A stretch of 64,000 nucleotides of DNA from Dasypus novemcinctus. Its lineage: Eukaryota; Chordata; Mammalia; Cingulata; Dasypodidae. Within the stretch, counting starts at the first letter, position 1. Every line of letters starts with the position of its first letter. The stretch covers positions 23,587,528 through 23,651,527 of the forward strand of contig NC_080683.1 of the NCBI RefSeq assembly GCF_030445035.2, in the 5' to 3' direction. A model generated the notes under the pieces. That model was not told the DNA's origin, did no database searches, and was given only the letters and a program-made list of their open reading frames with translations. A program made the position numbers and the translations under genes. Shown piece after piece: positions 23,966-36,559 of this stretch.

Positions 23966-24429
23966 TTTTTTAAAATACATATATAATAGTTACTTGCTAA
24001 TTACTTGTTTTGATTTAAATCTAATGAAATTATTGAAAATCAACATTTTAAATTTACATCTAAATAAGGGAGAAAAAAAAAACCCAGCACTGAGTATGAG
24101 GATCAGTTTATTTTTGTATAATTAATCTTTCACATTAAAACAAATCTTTGATGATAAAATAAATCAAGTCCTGACCCTGATTATCTATTAAGAAAGCAAT
24201 AATAAACCATTTATGTTTTGACAAATAATTTCTTCAGCAATAAAACAAGATAAATGAATTAAATAAGAGTAAAACTAAATAAACTGTAAGTTGCCTGAGA
24301 AAATTACTATAAACTGAAATAATTGTAATTTCAGCCTTACATGCTGACAAAAATTCCCACATTACTTATTCTGCATAGACACAAACTCAAAACAATGACT
24401 CAAACAGCAAAATATACCTGTCTACATAT
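23966..24429. other. Intergenic AT-rich sequence, nothing recognised
   Basis: This is strongly AT-rich with no gene or assigned repeat. It lies between two L1 3' ends. Confidence 0.5.
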
Positions 24430-25440
24430 AATAACATGACTTCGGGAAGCGGTTTGACCTAATGTAAGGGGGAAATGGAAAGGAGAAATGAGATTATAAG
24501 GCTGTGAGTCTCTAAAAAAGAGTCTGGAGGTTGTCAGAAGGAATACCCCTATGTACAACTGAACAGAGTCTAAGAGACAGATAAGGTAGATACAACCCCA
24601 GGTATTGGTTCTTTTGAGGGATAAAGAGACCCACGGGTTCTATGGTCATGGCAGAAGGGGTTCACTGCCATGACAGATGGCCCTTCTTTGGAGCTGGTGT
24701 TTCTGCGTGATGGAAATGGACTCAGTGGGGATCTCTTTTCACAAGACTTGCATGCTACATTATTGGAATTGTAGTTGGTGCTGGGTTTAAGATATATGTA
24801 GGGGATTTGAATCTCTGGACTGATAATATGACACCCAGGCCCAGAGCCTCAACAGACTTCAGCTCCTACACTTTGACTTATTGGACTTACTCCACTCAGC
24901 TAACATGGAGTTGAAGAAGGTCAACCACCACAACATGGAGCCTAGAGTGTCTACAACTAGAAGCGGGAAGAGTGCATCCAGTACCCATGTGCAATCTAAG
25001 CCCTCACTTGACATAGGTGTGCAATGGACACAACCAATCCAATGTCCACAGAGAAAATGTGGAATGGGTGTGGGAATGGTAGCCATGGGGGCTGCTGGGT
25101 GTGGGGAACGGGAGGAAGAGATGAGATGTGGAGGCGTTTTCGGGACGTGGAGTTGTCCTGGATAGTGCTTCACGGACAATTACGGGAAACTGTAGATCCC
25201 CCCAGGGCCCACTGGATGGAACGTGAGAGAGTCTGGGCTATGATGTGGACCATTGACTATGGGGTGCAGTGATGCTCAGAGATGAACTTACCAGGTGCAA
25301 TGGATGTATCAAGATGATGGGAGAGAGTGTTGCTGTGGGGGGAGTGGGGGGCGGGGGCGGTGGGGTTGAATGGGACCTCATATATTTTTTTTAATGTAAT
25401 TAAAAATAATAATAATAAATAAATATTTAAAAAAAAAAGA
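24430..25440 (+). mobile_element. L1 3' UTR fragment, copy 3 of the shared family
   Basis: It starts inside the 3' UTR ('gacctaatgtaagggggaaatgg'), which matches the reverse complement of about 9360-9382 in the antisense L1. It ends in an A-rich tail at about 25400-25440. A G-rich block at 25337-25365 parallels those at 5240-5269 and 8401-8430. It abuts an L2 fragment on its right side. Confidence 0.88.
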
Positions 25441-25905
25441 AAGAAAGTTTTGCCAGAGGGACGCAACAGTTCCAATTTATATTTGAAAAGATTCGGGCTC
25501 CTGTTCAAAGCAAGAATGTAAGCAGGTTGAAGAGAAGACTTTTGCAGTAGTCTAGAAGGGAAATAATGGTGGCTTGGGGGTGGGGAAATGTAGTCACATT
25601 CTGGATAAATTTTGAAGGGAGAGCCATTAGGATTTTCAGATGGATTGGAAGTAGACTGAGGGAAAGAGAACAGGTGAGGATCACTCCAAAGTTTGGGGCT
25701 TTGGCAACTGAGTGAAGAGTACTACATTACTGAGATGGAGAAGATGGGTTTGGTGGAACTAAATCAAGATTTGTTTTGCCTTGACCAAATGGGGGAAATG
25801 GTAAATATAAATGAGTTTTTATGGCTAAGAGATTTCAAAGTGAGTTGGGAGGTCATTCCAGAGGTTATGTTTATGCAGGCCTTGGCAAGATCTCATTGAC
25901 TGCCA
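25441..25905 (-). repeat. L2 fragment
   Basis: It reads as the antisense of the L2 reverse-transcriptase 3' half: 'ttgcagtagtctagaaggg', 'atggtggcttgggg', 'tctggataaattttgaagggagagcc', 'cagatggattgg', 'gatcactccaaagtttgggg', 'tactgagatgg'. It matches the inverse order of the L2 at 7963-8313 plus 13812-13860. Highly diverged. Confidence 0.75.
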
Positions 25906-26090
25906 CAGTAAACAGTGCTTCAAATAGTGGGACTCGTGAGGGCTCTAGAGATATCCAGGAACTATAAGTAAGGCAGACAGCTCAGGAATTTGGGCCTTAC
26001 TTTGGAATTTATGCTCCCCGGTATAATAGAGTTAGACTCATTTATAGGTTGTTTATAGGTTGTCTACACATGACTCTTCTGCCCCTTTAA

Positions 26091-26850
26091 TTGAACCATA
26101 ATTAGCATTATACTTGATAAATGTATGTCCCAGAGACTTAAATCTTTGGTCCATCCATGTGCCATTTGAGCCCTGAATTTCAGCAGAGTTGCAATACCTA
26201 CTTTCCAGTTCATTGGACTCATCCAGGACAACTAACAAGATGATGATGGACAACACCCATCCCAAGGAACAGAGAGTGTCTGCAATTGTAAGCAAGCTAG
26301 CTCTCTCCATATGCCCGAGGCGAACTAAGACCCCTCTCAATTAGAAGTAGGCATCACCATCCCCAAATCCTCAAGACTGGGGAGTGAACAATGGGCTAAA
26401 GTAGACTTATATTCTACTATGGACTTACTATTATTCTAGCAATGGAAGAAATCATCATTGACATAAAGGGAGTAGCCACCAGAGGTTCTGAGAGATGGGA
26501 AAGGGAAGAATTGATGTAATATGGGGGCATTTTTGGGATATTGGATTTGTCCTACATGACATTGCAGTGACAGATACAGGCTATTGTATATTTTGTCATA
26601 CCTTATAAAATTGTGCAGGACAGTGTAAATGATAATGTAATATGATGTCCATGGTTACTAGCAACGCTTCAATATGGTTCATCAATTGTAACAAATGTAC
26701 CACACTAATGAAGGATGTTGTTAATGTGGGAGGGGGTGGGAGTGGGGCATATGGGAATCTCTTATTTTTATGTAACATTTATGTAATATAAAGCTGCTTT
26801 AAAAATAAAAATCATTAAAAAAAGTTTTGATCATAAAAAAATAAATAAAT
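26091..26850 (+). mobile_element. Older L1 3' UTR, related in layout to the younger copies
   Basis: It has the same order of landmarks as 24780-25440 ('cattggactcatccaggacaactaacaagatg', a G-rich block at 26728-26747, A-rich tail) but with many changes. This suggests an older subfamily of the same L1 lineage. An AATA-type simple repeat closes the tail at about 26838-26856. Confidence 0.7.
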
Positions 26851-26856
26851 AAATAA

Positions 26857-29522
26857 TGACTCAACTTTTAACCTAGATAAGAATGTCATGATTGGGACTT
26901 GGGATGAAAAATCCAGGAGTTGAAAATGTTCAGTTAGAATCATAGAAGATCAGAGTCTTAAGATATTTCGCATATCTGCTTAAAGTGAAAGATGAGGCAC
27001 GTGAGACCATGGGTGTGAAAACTGGTGACTAAACTGGAATGGAAAAAAATCTCTTCTTTGCAAGTGTCATTATTACTATGATATACAGACTTACCCACCC
27101 ACCTCTCATGAATAATAATGCATATTGGCTCATTTGTCAGTGATATTATTTTTAATCTAAAAAGTCTTCTTTTCCAAGAAATGTCTATTTTTTATCTTTG
27201 TTAACCATCTGCACAATATATCAATGGAGTATAAATTGTTAATCTGCCCAGGCAGTAGAGGAAATCTAATTGTGCATGGCATACCATACATGATCGGCAA
27301 AGGAAGAGCCTGGATTGGCATGGACTCTTTACAAATCCAAGATTATTTTTCAACACATAGATAGTTTGGACACTCAAGTTTTGGTTTCATGTTCCAATAT
27401 CTTACTGGATTCTTACGAACAAATTCCACTAAAATCAATGTAAACTGTGAATTTTTAAAAATTACACCATTTGTAAATACATTATCTTATATTCCATAAG
27501 AGCTCTGACAAAAGGAAGCTAGCTAAACCAAAATAGAGGGCTTCTTTCATTGATTTAGGAGGCAGCAAAGATGTATTCAACAAATAATTTTAGAAAACTT
27601 ACTGAGTAAAAATTAGCAGACTACTCTCATAGAGTAAGTAATAAATAAATACATATTTAATAGATAAGATTGTTTTTTTTCTAGATGGTATCAGGGCTCT
27701 CATCCCTATTTGCCTGTGGACCAACCATCCAATAAGCTATTAAGTCATGTGTGTGTGCACAAATATATAGGAGAACCTAAAAGCAAGTTATTGAGTTCAG
27801 ATGCAGATCCATAATACAGACCATACGTTCTCCAGTAGTTCCATAGAAGAAGAAATACTTCAGGGTAGGGGGTGAGTGATGGGTTGTGGCTCATATGACT
27901 GGACTGGATGCTGTTGCTACAAAGAAAATTCCTCAAAAGAAAATACAAATGATTCTGCAATCAAAACCTTTGAAAGTTTGTTTCACTGTTTTCATATAGC
28001 AGCTTTTGAATGAGATATGTAGGGCAGCATAGCCAACTGAAGTACAAAATTCATTTTCAAAAAAAAGCATCTGCCTGATTGCCTTAGGATCAAATAATAA
28101 ATAATAATAATAAATGCAGCTTGAGGAGGAAAAGCCACACTCCCATTTATTCTTTTTTTTTTTTTTTTTTTTTACCTTAAAAGACACTTTGATATTTTTA
28201 TACATCAGTCAGCATCCAGCTCATTTCTGTGCTGGTGTGTTAACCTTCTCCCTCTGGACACTTGGGATATTAATATTATCCTCTGTAACAATCAGCAGAA
28301 GAAATAAAGCATTTACGCAAATACTACAAATTAGATTAAACTGCACTTCTGATGTAACCCTGTGACATACAATTTCTTGCGAATTAAGCCAAATGTACAA
28401 GCATTCAGTGACTAATCCTTTTAGGTATTTTAATGCCCACATGAAGATTTATTGAGGAGAAAGGGAAAGCATATGCGGTTTTCCGTTAGAGCCTGCCTGC
28501 GGGCGGAGGATTGAGCAGATTGGCTTTTTTTTTTAATTAATATTTCAGTTCTTTGTGTTTTGGCGAGCAGGTTGCACGTGGCTCTGGTACTGAACGGACA
28601 GCTCCTTTCTGTTAGGCTGCTGCGCTGGGGGCCAGCACTTTATAAGGGCAGCAGCAAACCCAGGAGAGAGGGAAGGAGAACAGGAGGGAGCAAGAGAATG
28701 AGATCAAGTGCTGACTCCCCCGCCCCCCCCCCCTTTTTTCTACCCCACACAGCCATAGGCTTATCTCCTCCAGAAATTAACCTACTGATCTATATTGGTA
28801 GAATTAGTCATACTAGAAGTCTTCTCAGTTCAGCCACAAAAGGGGAGGAGAAAGCTTGTCAGACCCTCCTCCTTCCCATGGGCTTACTACAAACAACTTC
28901 TCTGATACGAGAAGGAGACCTTTGAAGATGAGAAAGGCAAGTTCGCCTGCATTTTAGGAATCCCTCCTGCAGAAGGGAGGGTTCTAAACTTATGAAATCT
29001 CTAGGATGATACTTAGTTTTTAATGTTATGAAACCTTGTTGAATAAAGTAATACATTCATGTATGTATGTCTGTGTGTGGATATATGCATGTTTGTGTGT
29101 GTGTGTAGAGAGAGAGAAATGGAGATGGAGATATAAATATAGGCATAGATATATAGATACAGGTATAGTGCCTTTACCAACTTAAAAATATCTATGATTC
29201 TGAAAGGCTTCTTTTCTACTTAATCCAATTACTTACAGCTTTCCAAGATTTGGAGCTTTGTTTTAAAATTCATGTCGGTATGAGAATAAGATGTAAAGAA
29301 TCATGAGCCTGTTGGTGCCAAGGCATTGCATTTAAGTGACTGGAAGCAGTAAAGTATTATCATAGAAATGTTAACTAGAAAATTTAAGGATCATTTTTTA
29401 CTCTAGATTCAGCAACAATACTGATAGCTTCTGATCCCAGTTCTCCCAACAAAACACCTTAGGCATATATAAAATATTCCACGCATTTTGTTAAATTAGA
29501 GGAGTAGATTATGTATTTACAT
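26857..29522. other. Intergenic; possible TATA-type promoter near 28.64 kb
   Basis: No gene was recognised. A poly-T tract lies at 28151-28173 and a C-tract near 28720-28733. At 28560-28700 the sequence is more GC-rich, has an E-box-like CACGTG (28575-28580) and TTTATAAG (28639-28646). That could be a promoter, but no coding exon follows that I can support. A GT/GA-rich stretch lies at 29080-29120. Confidence 0.4.
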
Positions 29523-29982
29523 TTGCATTTCTCTTTTTTAAAAAAACACATTTATTTATTTCTACCCCCACCTCATTGTTTTTGCTCTCACTGTTTGCTT
29601 TCTGTGTCCATTCACTGTATGTTTTTCTGTGTCTGCTTGTCTTCTCTTTAGGCAGCTCCAAGAACCAATCCAGGGACCTTCCAGAGTGGGAGAGAGGCAC
29701 TCAATCTCTTGTGCCACTTCAGCTCCCTGGTCTGCTGCTTCTCTTATTGTCTCTCTTCTGTATCTTTTTTTGTTGTGTCATCTTGCTGCACCAGTTCTCC
29801 ATGCGGGCTAGCACTCTGTGAGAGCCAGCACTCCTGCATGGACCAGCACACCACACAGGCTAGCTCACCATGCAGGCCAGCTTGCCCTCACCAGGAGGCC
29901 TGGGAAATCAAACCCTGGACCTCCTATATGGTACACGGGAGCCCAATCGCTTGAGCCACAACAGCTTCCTTGCATTTCTCTT
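29523..29982 (-). repeat. Dimeric DAS-type SINE (body 29536-29969) with perfect target-site duplication
   Basis: The reverse complement has two tRNA-like units: the head at the right ('ggaagctgttgtggctcaag') and a second near 29690-29730 ('gagctgaagtggcacaag'). The A-rich tail is at the left (T/A-rich, 29536-29560). A perfect 13-bp duplication TTGCATTTCTCTT flanks it at 29523-29535 and 29970-29982. Several long frames here are SINE artefacts. Confidence 0.9.
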
Positions 29983-30424
29983 ATGGTAGATATTGCTATT
30001 GTACCCAATTTTCAGTTCTTCCTTTCCTTTGGGCATATGAGATTACACTCTTCCTCCTCCCTATAGTTAAGAGGGGCCACATAATTAGATTTGGTTAATG
30101 TTTTTCCGGGACAAAGGAATTATTTACATGTGCGAGATCCTCTAGCACCATCCCTGACCCCTACCTTGTGTTACTATATGGATAAAGGTCCCACTAGATC
30201 CCTGAGACACCAGAAGGAGAATAGCTACCCTGGTGACATTTCAAATCCACAAATGGATTGTGTGTTTGAGGAAAACACACTTTTGTTGTGTTAAGCTACA
30301 GAGAATTTGGAGTTGTTTATTACCACATAACTTCTCCTAATCTAATAAACTCCTTTAAAAGAAAAAAATAGTAGACTGCACATGGTCATAAAAATTGTCA
30401 ATAATTGACCTTTTTTGGGACATT

Positions 30425-30700
30425 ATGAATCAATGTTGTTCAACAGAAAAATAACAAAAGTAATATATATAATTTTAAATTTTCTATAGCCACATTTTAA
30501 AAAGTAAAATTAAACAGGTAAATTTAATTTTTAACATACATTTTATTTAAGCAAATATATTCAAAATAATATTTTTATCAATATAAAATTGAGATATTTT
30601 ACATTCTTTTTTCATACTAAATATTTGAAAACCAAGTACATATTTTACACTCAATTAGTACTAGCTTCATTTCAAGTTTTCAATACCTTCCAGTGAAATA
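30425..30700. repeat. Ancient DNA-transposon-like repeat, family unassigned
   Basis: The order 'atgttgttcaacagaaaaata', 'taattttaaattttctatagccaca', 'ttttacattcttttttcatactaa', 'atttcaagttttcaatacc' matches a common ancient mammalian repeat that I recall. The terminal repeats are too decayed to name the family. The flanks (29983-30424 and 30701-31006) show nothing recognised. Confidence 0.5.
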
Positions 30701-31006
30701 CCACCAAAAATACAACTGTAGTCAAACAAATTGGGCTTATAACTTGTTGCTACGAGTAGAACATATGTCATGGGGAAGCATTAGACATCTCAATAAGAAG
30801 GTGTTAGAAAGGACTTATTTAAAGATTTGACCTTTGGCTGGCTGACTCCATGGCTGATCCTAGGAAGGAGAGATTCACCCTGGATTGAGTGCTGTCGGAA
30901 AGCAAAAAGAATTCTATGACTGGGTATCTCAATAAAGTTACCTATTGGGAGAGAAGACTAGACAGAAGTTAAACCTGAATTGATAAAAGAAGCAGCCATT
31001 ACTCAT

Positions 31007-31850
31007 TGTTATGTGTTTTTTAAGATTTATTTATTTATCCCACACACACACACACACTGTTTGCTGTCTGCATCCATTCGCACTGCGATCTTCTATGTCT
31101 GCTTCTTTTTTGTCTTCTCTTCTCATTTTTCTCCTCTAGGGTTCACCGGAATTCGATCTTGTGGACCTCCGATGTACGAAAAAGGTTCCCTGTCACTTGA
31201 GTCACCTCAGTTCCTGGTTTCTGTTGCATTTAGCCTTGACTCTCCCCTGCATCTCTCTTTTTTGTGCCATCATCTTGGCTCACTCACCACACATGCCTGG
31301 CACACCTTTATCAGGAAGACTCAGAGACTGAATCTGGGTCCTCCCATATTGTCTACAGAAACCCAATTGCTTGAGCCATATCTGCTTACCCATTATGTGT
31401 TGAATTGCATCCCTCAAAAAGATATGTTCAAGTTCTAACTGCGACCCTGTGAACATGACCTTATTCGAAAACAGAGTCTTTGAAAAATGTAATTACTAAA
31501 GATGAGATCAAACTGGCTTAGACTGAGCCTTAATTCAGTGTGATTGATGTACTTATAAGAAGAGGGAAATTTGGACACAAAGACAGGCAGACATAGGAAA
31601 GAAAGTGATCATATGGTGAGAGAGGCAGAGATTGAAGTGCTGCAATTGCAAGCCAAGGAATGCCAATAATTGCCAGCAAACCACCAGAAGCTAGGAAGAG
31701 GCAAGAAAAGATTCTTCCCTAGAGCCTTAGGAAAGCGCATAACCCTCATGACACCTTGATTTGGACAGAACTGTGAGACAATATATTTCTGTTGTCTTAA
31801 GCCATCCAGTTTGTGATCATTTGTTATGGTAGTCCTAGGAAACTAAGACA
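31007..31850 (+). repeat. MLT1-like MaLR LTR, split by a SINE
   Basis: The LTR starts TGTTATGTGTT (31007-31017) and continues at about 31393 with 'gttgaattgcatccctcaaaaagatatgttcaagttctaac'. It passes 'gtgattgatgtacttataagaagagg' and 'aaaccaccagaagctagg', and ends 'cctaggaaactaagaca'. It has the TG...CA ends of an LTR. The family is called from memory as MLT1-type. No internal retroviral sequence is present. Confidence 0.8.
31009..31401 (-). repeat. Dimeric DAS-type SINE (body 31018-31392) inside the LTR
   Basis: The reverse complement starts near 31392 with 'ggtaagcagatatggctcaag' and has a second tRNA-like unit near 31205 ('gaactgaggtgactcaag'). The tail is at 31018-31040. A short duplication TTATGTGTT lies at 31009-31017 and 31393-31401. 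A CA repeat (31041-31058) lies at its tail end. Confidence 0.85.
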
Positions 31851-33535
31851 CAGCTATGTCTGGTATTTAGTGACCTGGATAATGTTCATATTTTGTGTCT
31901 ATCCAAACATGATTAAAGTGTGGTCTTGGTTTTGTCTTGATCCATTGTGGTCACAGTGTGGCAATGTCTGATGTTGATATTCTGTGAAAATATTTGTATT
32001 CAACAGGAGAATATTAATACCTAGCTGTGTGAGTCAGTTCAGCTTGTAGCAACACCAAGGCATAATTGACTATACCAGACCAGACCAGCTCCTGAATGCC
32101 AAGGGCTGTTTTGTTTTTGTTTTGTTAGTCAAAGTATTCAACAGCTATGTGTGCCTAGTAGTTACTGTATAAGGCAGCACAGTTACAGACAATCTGAAAT
32201 GATTGGGTCTATTTGCTAAAGCTTCACACTGGTTGGAGAAATTCCTAAGTAAAACCATTGACGTAAATAGAGCTCTGGTTTTTGTTTGGTCTCTCTTCTC
32301 ATTATCTTCTTTCCCTAAAACATAATATACTGACCTCACGGTGAACAGGTCTGTGATTAGGTGTTAAGATGACTCAATTTGCCTGAGATGTTAAATGAAG
32401 AAGTTAAAACATCCTCCTACCCTTTAATACTTCCTAATGTCTTGTCAATGAATCAGGTCTCAGGAGTAGACTTTATGGTGTCATAAAAACCCTAACTCCA
32501 AGCCACATGCTTCCCCACCTAGTAAAGGTCATAACATACCCCCTGTCTCAGGTTAGATACATCATATTGGGAAGTGGCAGGATGAATTTTCTATTCTTCT
32601 TTCCTTATCAGCCATGACCCTTATTTACCTATGAAAGTAAGAGTAGGCTCATGTTCTCTGGACAAACATAGACTTTGAAATGACCTTTCCTTTGGTGATT
32701 GTGAAAAGAAAGACTGCTAGAGTGAACAATCTGAAATTTCAATCCTCCTTAAATCTTCAGTGATTTTGGCCAGCCTAATTCTATATAAAAATAGTAAATA
32801 CTGTCAAGATATAAGATTTCTACTTCTCAATGATTTAGAATTTTGCTGCCAAATGTATCTGACACACTTGACCTTGTCAACAGAAAGCACCTTAAATGCT
32901 ACCCCTCCAACATTCTGTATTACTCCCTCCACTCCACAGTCAGAGTTCAAATAATTAATGGAACAGCTTCCCCCTTAAGTCAAAATTGAATGTGCCATGG
33001 AAGAGTACCTACATGTACTTAGTTTTGTCACCATCTAAATCTTAGCCTTCAGGATGAAATACTCTCCTAAAAGACTAATGCTGATTCAATGTATTTAACT
33101 AAGGAAAGAAACTTGTTCTTTTTAACTGCTGGCACATAAATATATGAGAAGTAGACAGTGTTCAATCATACGAAGAGTCTTACACTGTATTATTTATCAG
33201 AATGTCTGCATTTATTACAGATATTTCTAATATAGAGTCCATATTTAATACATCACAGCCTACACATATTTCCAATGTCTTATACCAGAGAGAAGTCTCA
33301 GTGCTACATTTGGTCTCACATTCTCCGCAAATAAGAGCTGGAAAGGTGACACTTTCATATCTGCAGTTAGCAAAGCACAAACCCATATCACCCCTTTTCA
33401 CTGAACTTTAAATGGCCTTTCTATAACATGATCTATGCCCAGCCAGATTGCCAAGAGACTCCAGGAATCATGGGGGGGGGGGGTTCTTCTTTATTGCCGT
33501 CTTTTCTTTCTTCAGTAAAGACTCTCTATCTAAAT
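31851..33535. other. Intergenic, start of the repeat-poor half
   Basis: No gene or repeat family was recognised. A G-tract lies at about 33472-33483. From here to about 63.6 kb no young SINE or L1 was found. Confidence 0.5.
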
Positions 33536-33896
33536 CAGGGGTACGTAACCATTTTTGCTCTACCGACCCCTTTGCCAGTCAGGTGAAAACCATGAACTCC
33601 TTCTCAGAATGTAGCGGCAGATAGTTTTATGACACTCAACCAGCATCAGGTCTAACAACTACTGTAATTTCAAAGTATGGATGAGCATAAGCAATTTTTA
33701 GAGATATGCAACAACTGTAATGTGATACGAAATTAATACTATTGTAGTTTATTGTATACATTCATAAGTAATGGAAAAGCTAGCTTCCAGAGATAGGTCA
33801 GAGAAAATAAAGATAATAAGTTGATTTTTTTTTTCAGTTCAAGCTCATGGACCCCCTGAAATCTTTGGTCTGTGAACGCCTGGTTAAGAACCCCTG
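33536..33896. mobile_element. Non-autonomous hAT (Charlie-type) DNA transposon
   Basis: The ends are inverted repeats: CAGGGGTACGTAACC at the left and GGTTAAGAACCCCTG at the right, which pair at 13 of 15 positions. The 8-bp flanks ATCTAAAT and GTTTAAAC agree at five positions and resemble the hAT target pattern. It is 361 bp long and has no transposase frame. The exact family is not assigned. Confidence 0.8.
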
Positions 33897-35929
33897 GTTT
33901 AAACAGACAGAGAGAAACGAAGTGGGTGATTGAAAGTGGGAAGGGAAATTGATCAAAAGAGGATTACCAAGGGGCAGTAATGGTGATAAGCCTGATTCTG
34001 GGATTGCAACTTCCCCCCACTGAAAGACAGAGAAGATTCAGAGTGGACCCTGTTGGTCACTTCCAGCTTTTTCATGACACCAAAATGGAGAGAGGCCCAA
34101 GCAGAAGGCGTCCCCTTCTGAATCTAGACTTTTTGATCATGGTTTTCTGGCATGAAAATCAATAGAGTGTCCATGCTGAAGAGAACAGATCACAGATAAA
34201 TATGGGAAAGACTAAGACTTGAAAGAGAGGCAATGATCTTCATCCCTGTTAATCCAATGAAAAGTCTTGCCCTACCAGCAAGAAGGTGAGTTGCAGAAAA
34301 CTGCCTATTAATTTAAAGGCAAGTTATAAATTACACACTTTATATATATTGCACTTTTTTCATATATTTTATCTCCATTTAATAAACCTGGCTATGAAAG
34401 AGAACAGAGTGGTAAGTAACTTGTGTAAAGTCACAAAGCAAATCAGTGAATTCTTCACCATCTACCACTGGCTCAAAGGGAAATAAAACAAAAGTAATAA
34501 TTGATCCTAACAAAAGTCCAGTGCTCATATGATGCCAATAGCAAAAACTGGCTTGGGAAAAAGGGGCATATCACAGGCCACCAAAAATGGCAAAGTCAAG
34601 TAGGAAAATATTTTTAAATTTGATGTCCTGTGCGGCAAGATGTGTACTAAAGCAGAACTGGTACAAATTTCTTTACATTTTCTGTGGACATTCTGAGCAG
34701 CAGAGTCGTAGAAAACAAAGGAATAAGGTAAATATGGATGGGCCAGGAAGTTTCAAAACAAAACTATTCAAGGGTAAGTAAAAGACAGACGTGAGGTCTA
34801 AACAGCATGCACAGAGTGTGGAGATTCGGCAAGATTACATAATGAAGTCAAGAAAGTGTAAAGGCGAACACTAGCACCGCCAAGTTGAAGAATAAAAGGG
34901 CGATTGCACCAGAGATTAAGATAAATAAAATAATAAGGCATTGTTCCAGTACATAAGGAAGAAAAGGTCAATGGAAAATAAGTGGGCCTCTGAGAGGCTG
35001 CTGGGGTAATTGACAGAAGAGGCAGGCAAAGCTCTTTTAGGGAAAAAAAATTAACTGGAGGCCTTGTTGCCTCAGAACTCCCCAAGGCTACTAGAAGGGA
35101 GCGGTGGCTGGGGTTTGGGGTCAGCATCCAGACAGATCCACGGGGGTGAGTTAGAAGGTAGGAGACGTGCTATGTACTAGGGTGACCAGAACTTGAGTAT
35201 TGTAAATGGAGAAGCACCCCCTCCCCATGTCATTGAGAAGATCCTCAGGATACTGAGGAAAAGATGAGAGAAAAACAGTTTGGAGGTTAGAAGGGAGGGA
35301 CTGAGTAAAAGCAGAATTCCAGAAAAGCACAGGGTGGAGTGGGGGGAGGGGGGTCTATGAATGAAGGAAAGACTGAAGGCAAATGAGGTTAGAGGGCAGG
35401 AAGGGGGAAAGGAAGGAGGAAAGGAAGGAGGAAAGGAAGGAGAGAGGCAGGGGAATGAGAAAGAGGAGAGAAGAGAATAAATAAATTTTAGAATTTAAAA
35501 TGGCAAAATGTTAAGCCAGAAGGAAACATTAAACAGCGTTCAACGAAAAGGAAGAGGATGAGGCAAGAGAGAGAGGAAAGGCAGCCCAGAGCTTTCCCTC
35601 CCAGAATCTGACCTAGCTGCGGGGAAGCCAGCACCTGAGCTTCAGCCGGGGCCCTGTGTTGCTCGGCCATCTGACCTTGTGCCTCCGGGTGCCTCTGCGT
35701 ACCAGCAGAGGGGAGAATCTCATGGCTTCTGAAGTCTCCTTCAGTTGGGTTTTCTTTACTGTGGTGTCCAAGGGCTGTAAAACTAACTTAGCGTTTCCCT
35801 TTGGGGGCCTCCTTAACAAGCCCTCTCCCCACAAACAATAACATGCATTAATAATGCTCATCATAAGAATTTATTAAAAATGAGCATAATTACTAATAAC
35901 TGCTTCCAACGATTCAGAAAGAGATATGT
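33897..35929. other. Intergenic; purine-rich GGAA-type tract at 35330-35475
   Basis: There are no genes that I can support. The tract near 35395-35475 has repeated GGAAAGGAAGGAG units. A possible diverged MIR (- strand) lies near 34340-34480, with low support. Confidence 0.45.
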
Positions 35930-36095
35930 ACTCACTGAAGCTTCACAAAACAGTGGGATGCAATTAGTATTATTATCCTCATTTTACAAACGACAAAACT
36001 GATGCACAAAAAGGTTAAGGAACTTGCCTAAGAGGACCACTCAAAAGGAGAATCTGGAGTAAAACTGGATGAAAGCTCAGACCCTGTGGCTCCGG
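35930..36095 (-). repeat. MIR
   Basis: The stretch reads as an antisense MIR: 'attattatcctcattttacaaacgacaaaactgatgcac', 'aggttaaggaacttgcc', then the tRNA-related end near 36090. It abuts the CpG-rich cluster on its right. Confidence 0.8.
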
Positions 36096-36370
36096 AGCCC
36101 TCGTGCCTCTTGGCGACGCCATTCGGAAAACTCCGTTTCAAGGGAGATCCTGCGCTGCGCTCACAGGGTCGCAGCTGCGGTGGGAGGGCGAGCGGGCACA
36201 GGGGCAGACTGGCGGGAGCCGCGGGCCCGCGCCCTGCGGCCTGGCTCCCCGCGCGCCGCACGGTCTCAGACTCCTGGCGACAGCCGGAGGCCGACCCACC
36301 AGGGGAGGAACAGGCCCTGGAAGGCCCGCGCGGTGGAGAAAGAGGAGGGCAAGATCCCCGAGGCTGGATT
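36085..36370. promoter_or_regulatory. CpG-rich cluster about 6.4 kb upstream of TFAP2D
   Basis: CpG is dense, particularly at 36105-36345 (for example GGGCCCGCGCCC, CCGCGCGCCGC). An AP-2-type site GCCGGAGGC is at 36283-36291. Long frames here (36069-36443; 36086-36736) run into MIR sequence and are not taken as genes. It could be an orphan CpG island or a distal promoter. No splice-linked exon is proposed. Confidence 0.55.
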
Positions 36371-36559
36371 TGCCGCCACAGGAGTCCAGACGATTTCACC
36401 CAAAGATCTCAAGATGACATCTGTTGCTGCCAAAGAAATCTAGACTTGACTAACACCATATGGGTGTTTTCTTTTAGGTGTCTGGAAAGCAAAGGAGAAA
36501 GGGGATTAAAGGAGGAAATAAAAGTACCTGGAAGAGTTCAGATGCAGCAAAGGCCTGAA

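Noticed and set aside
28560..28925. A 121-residue frame next to a TATA-like motif
   Set aside because: It does not begin with ATG and has no known motif. Only the promoter-like signal is kept, as a weak candidate.
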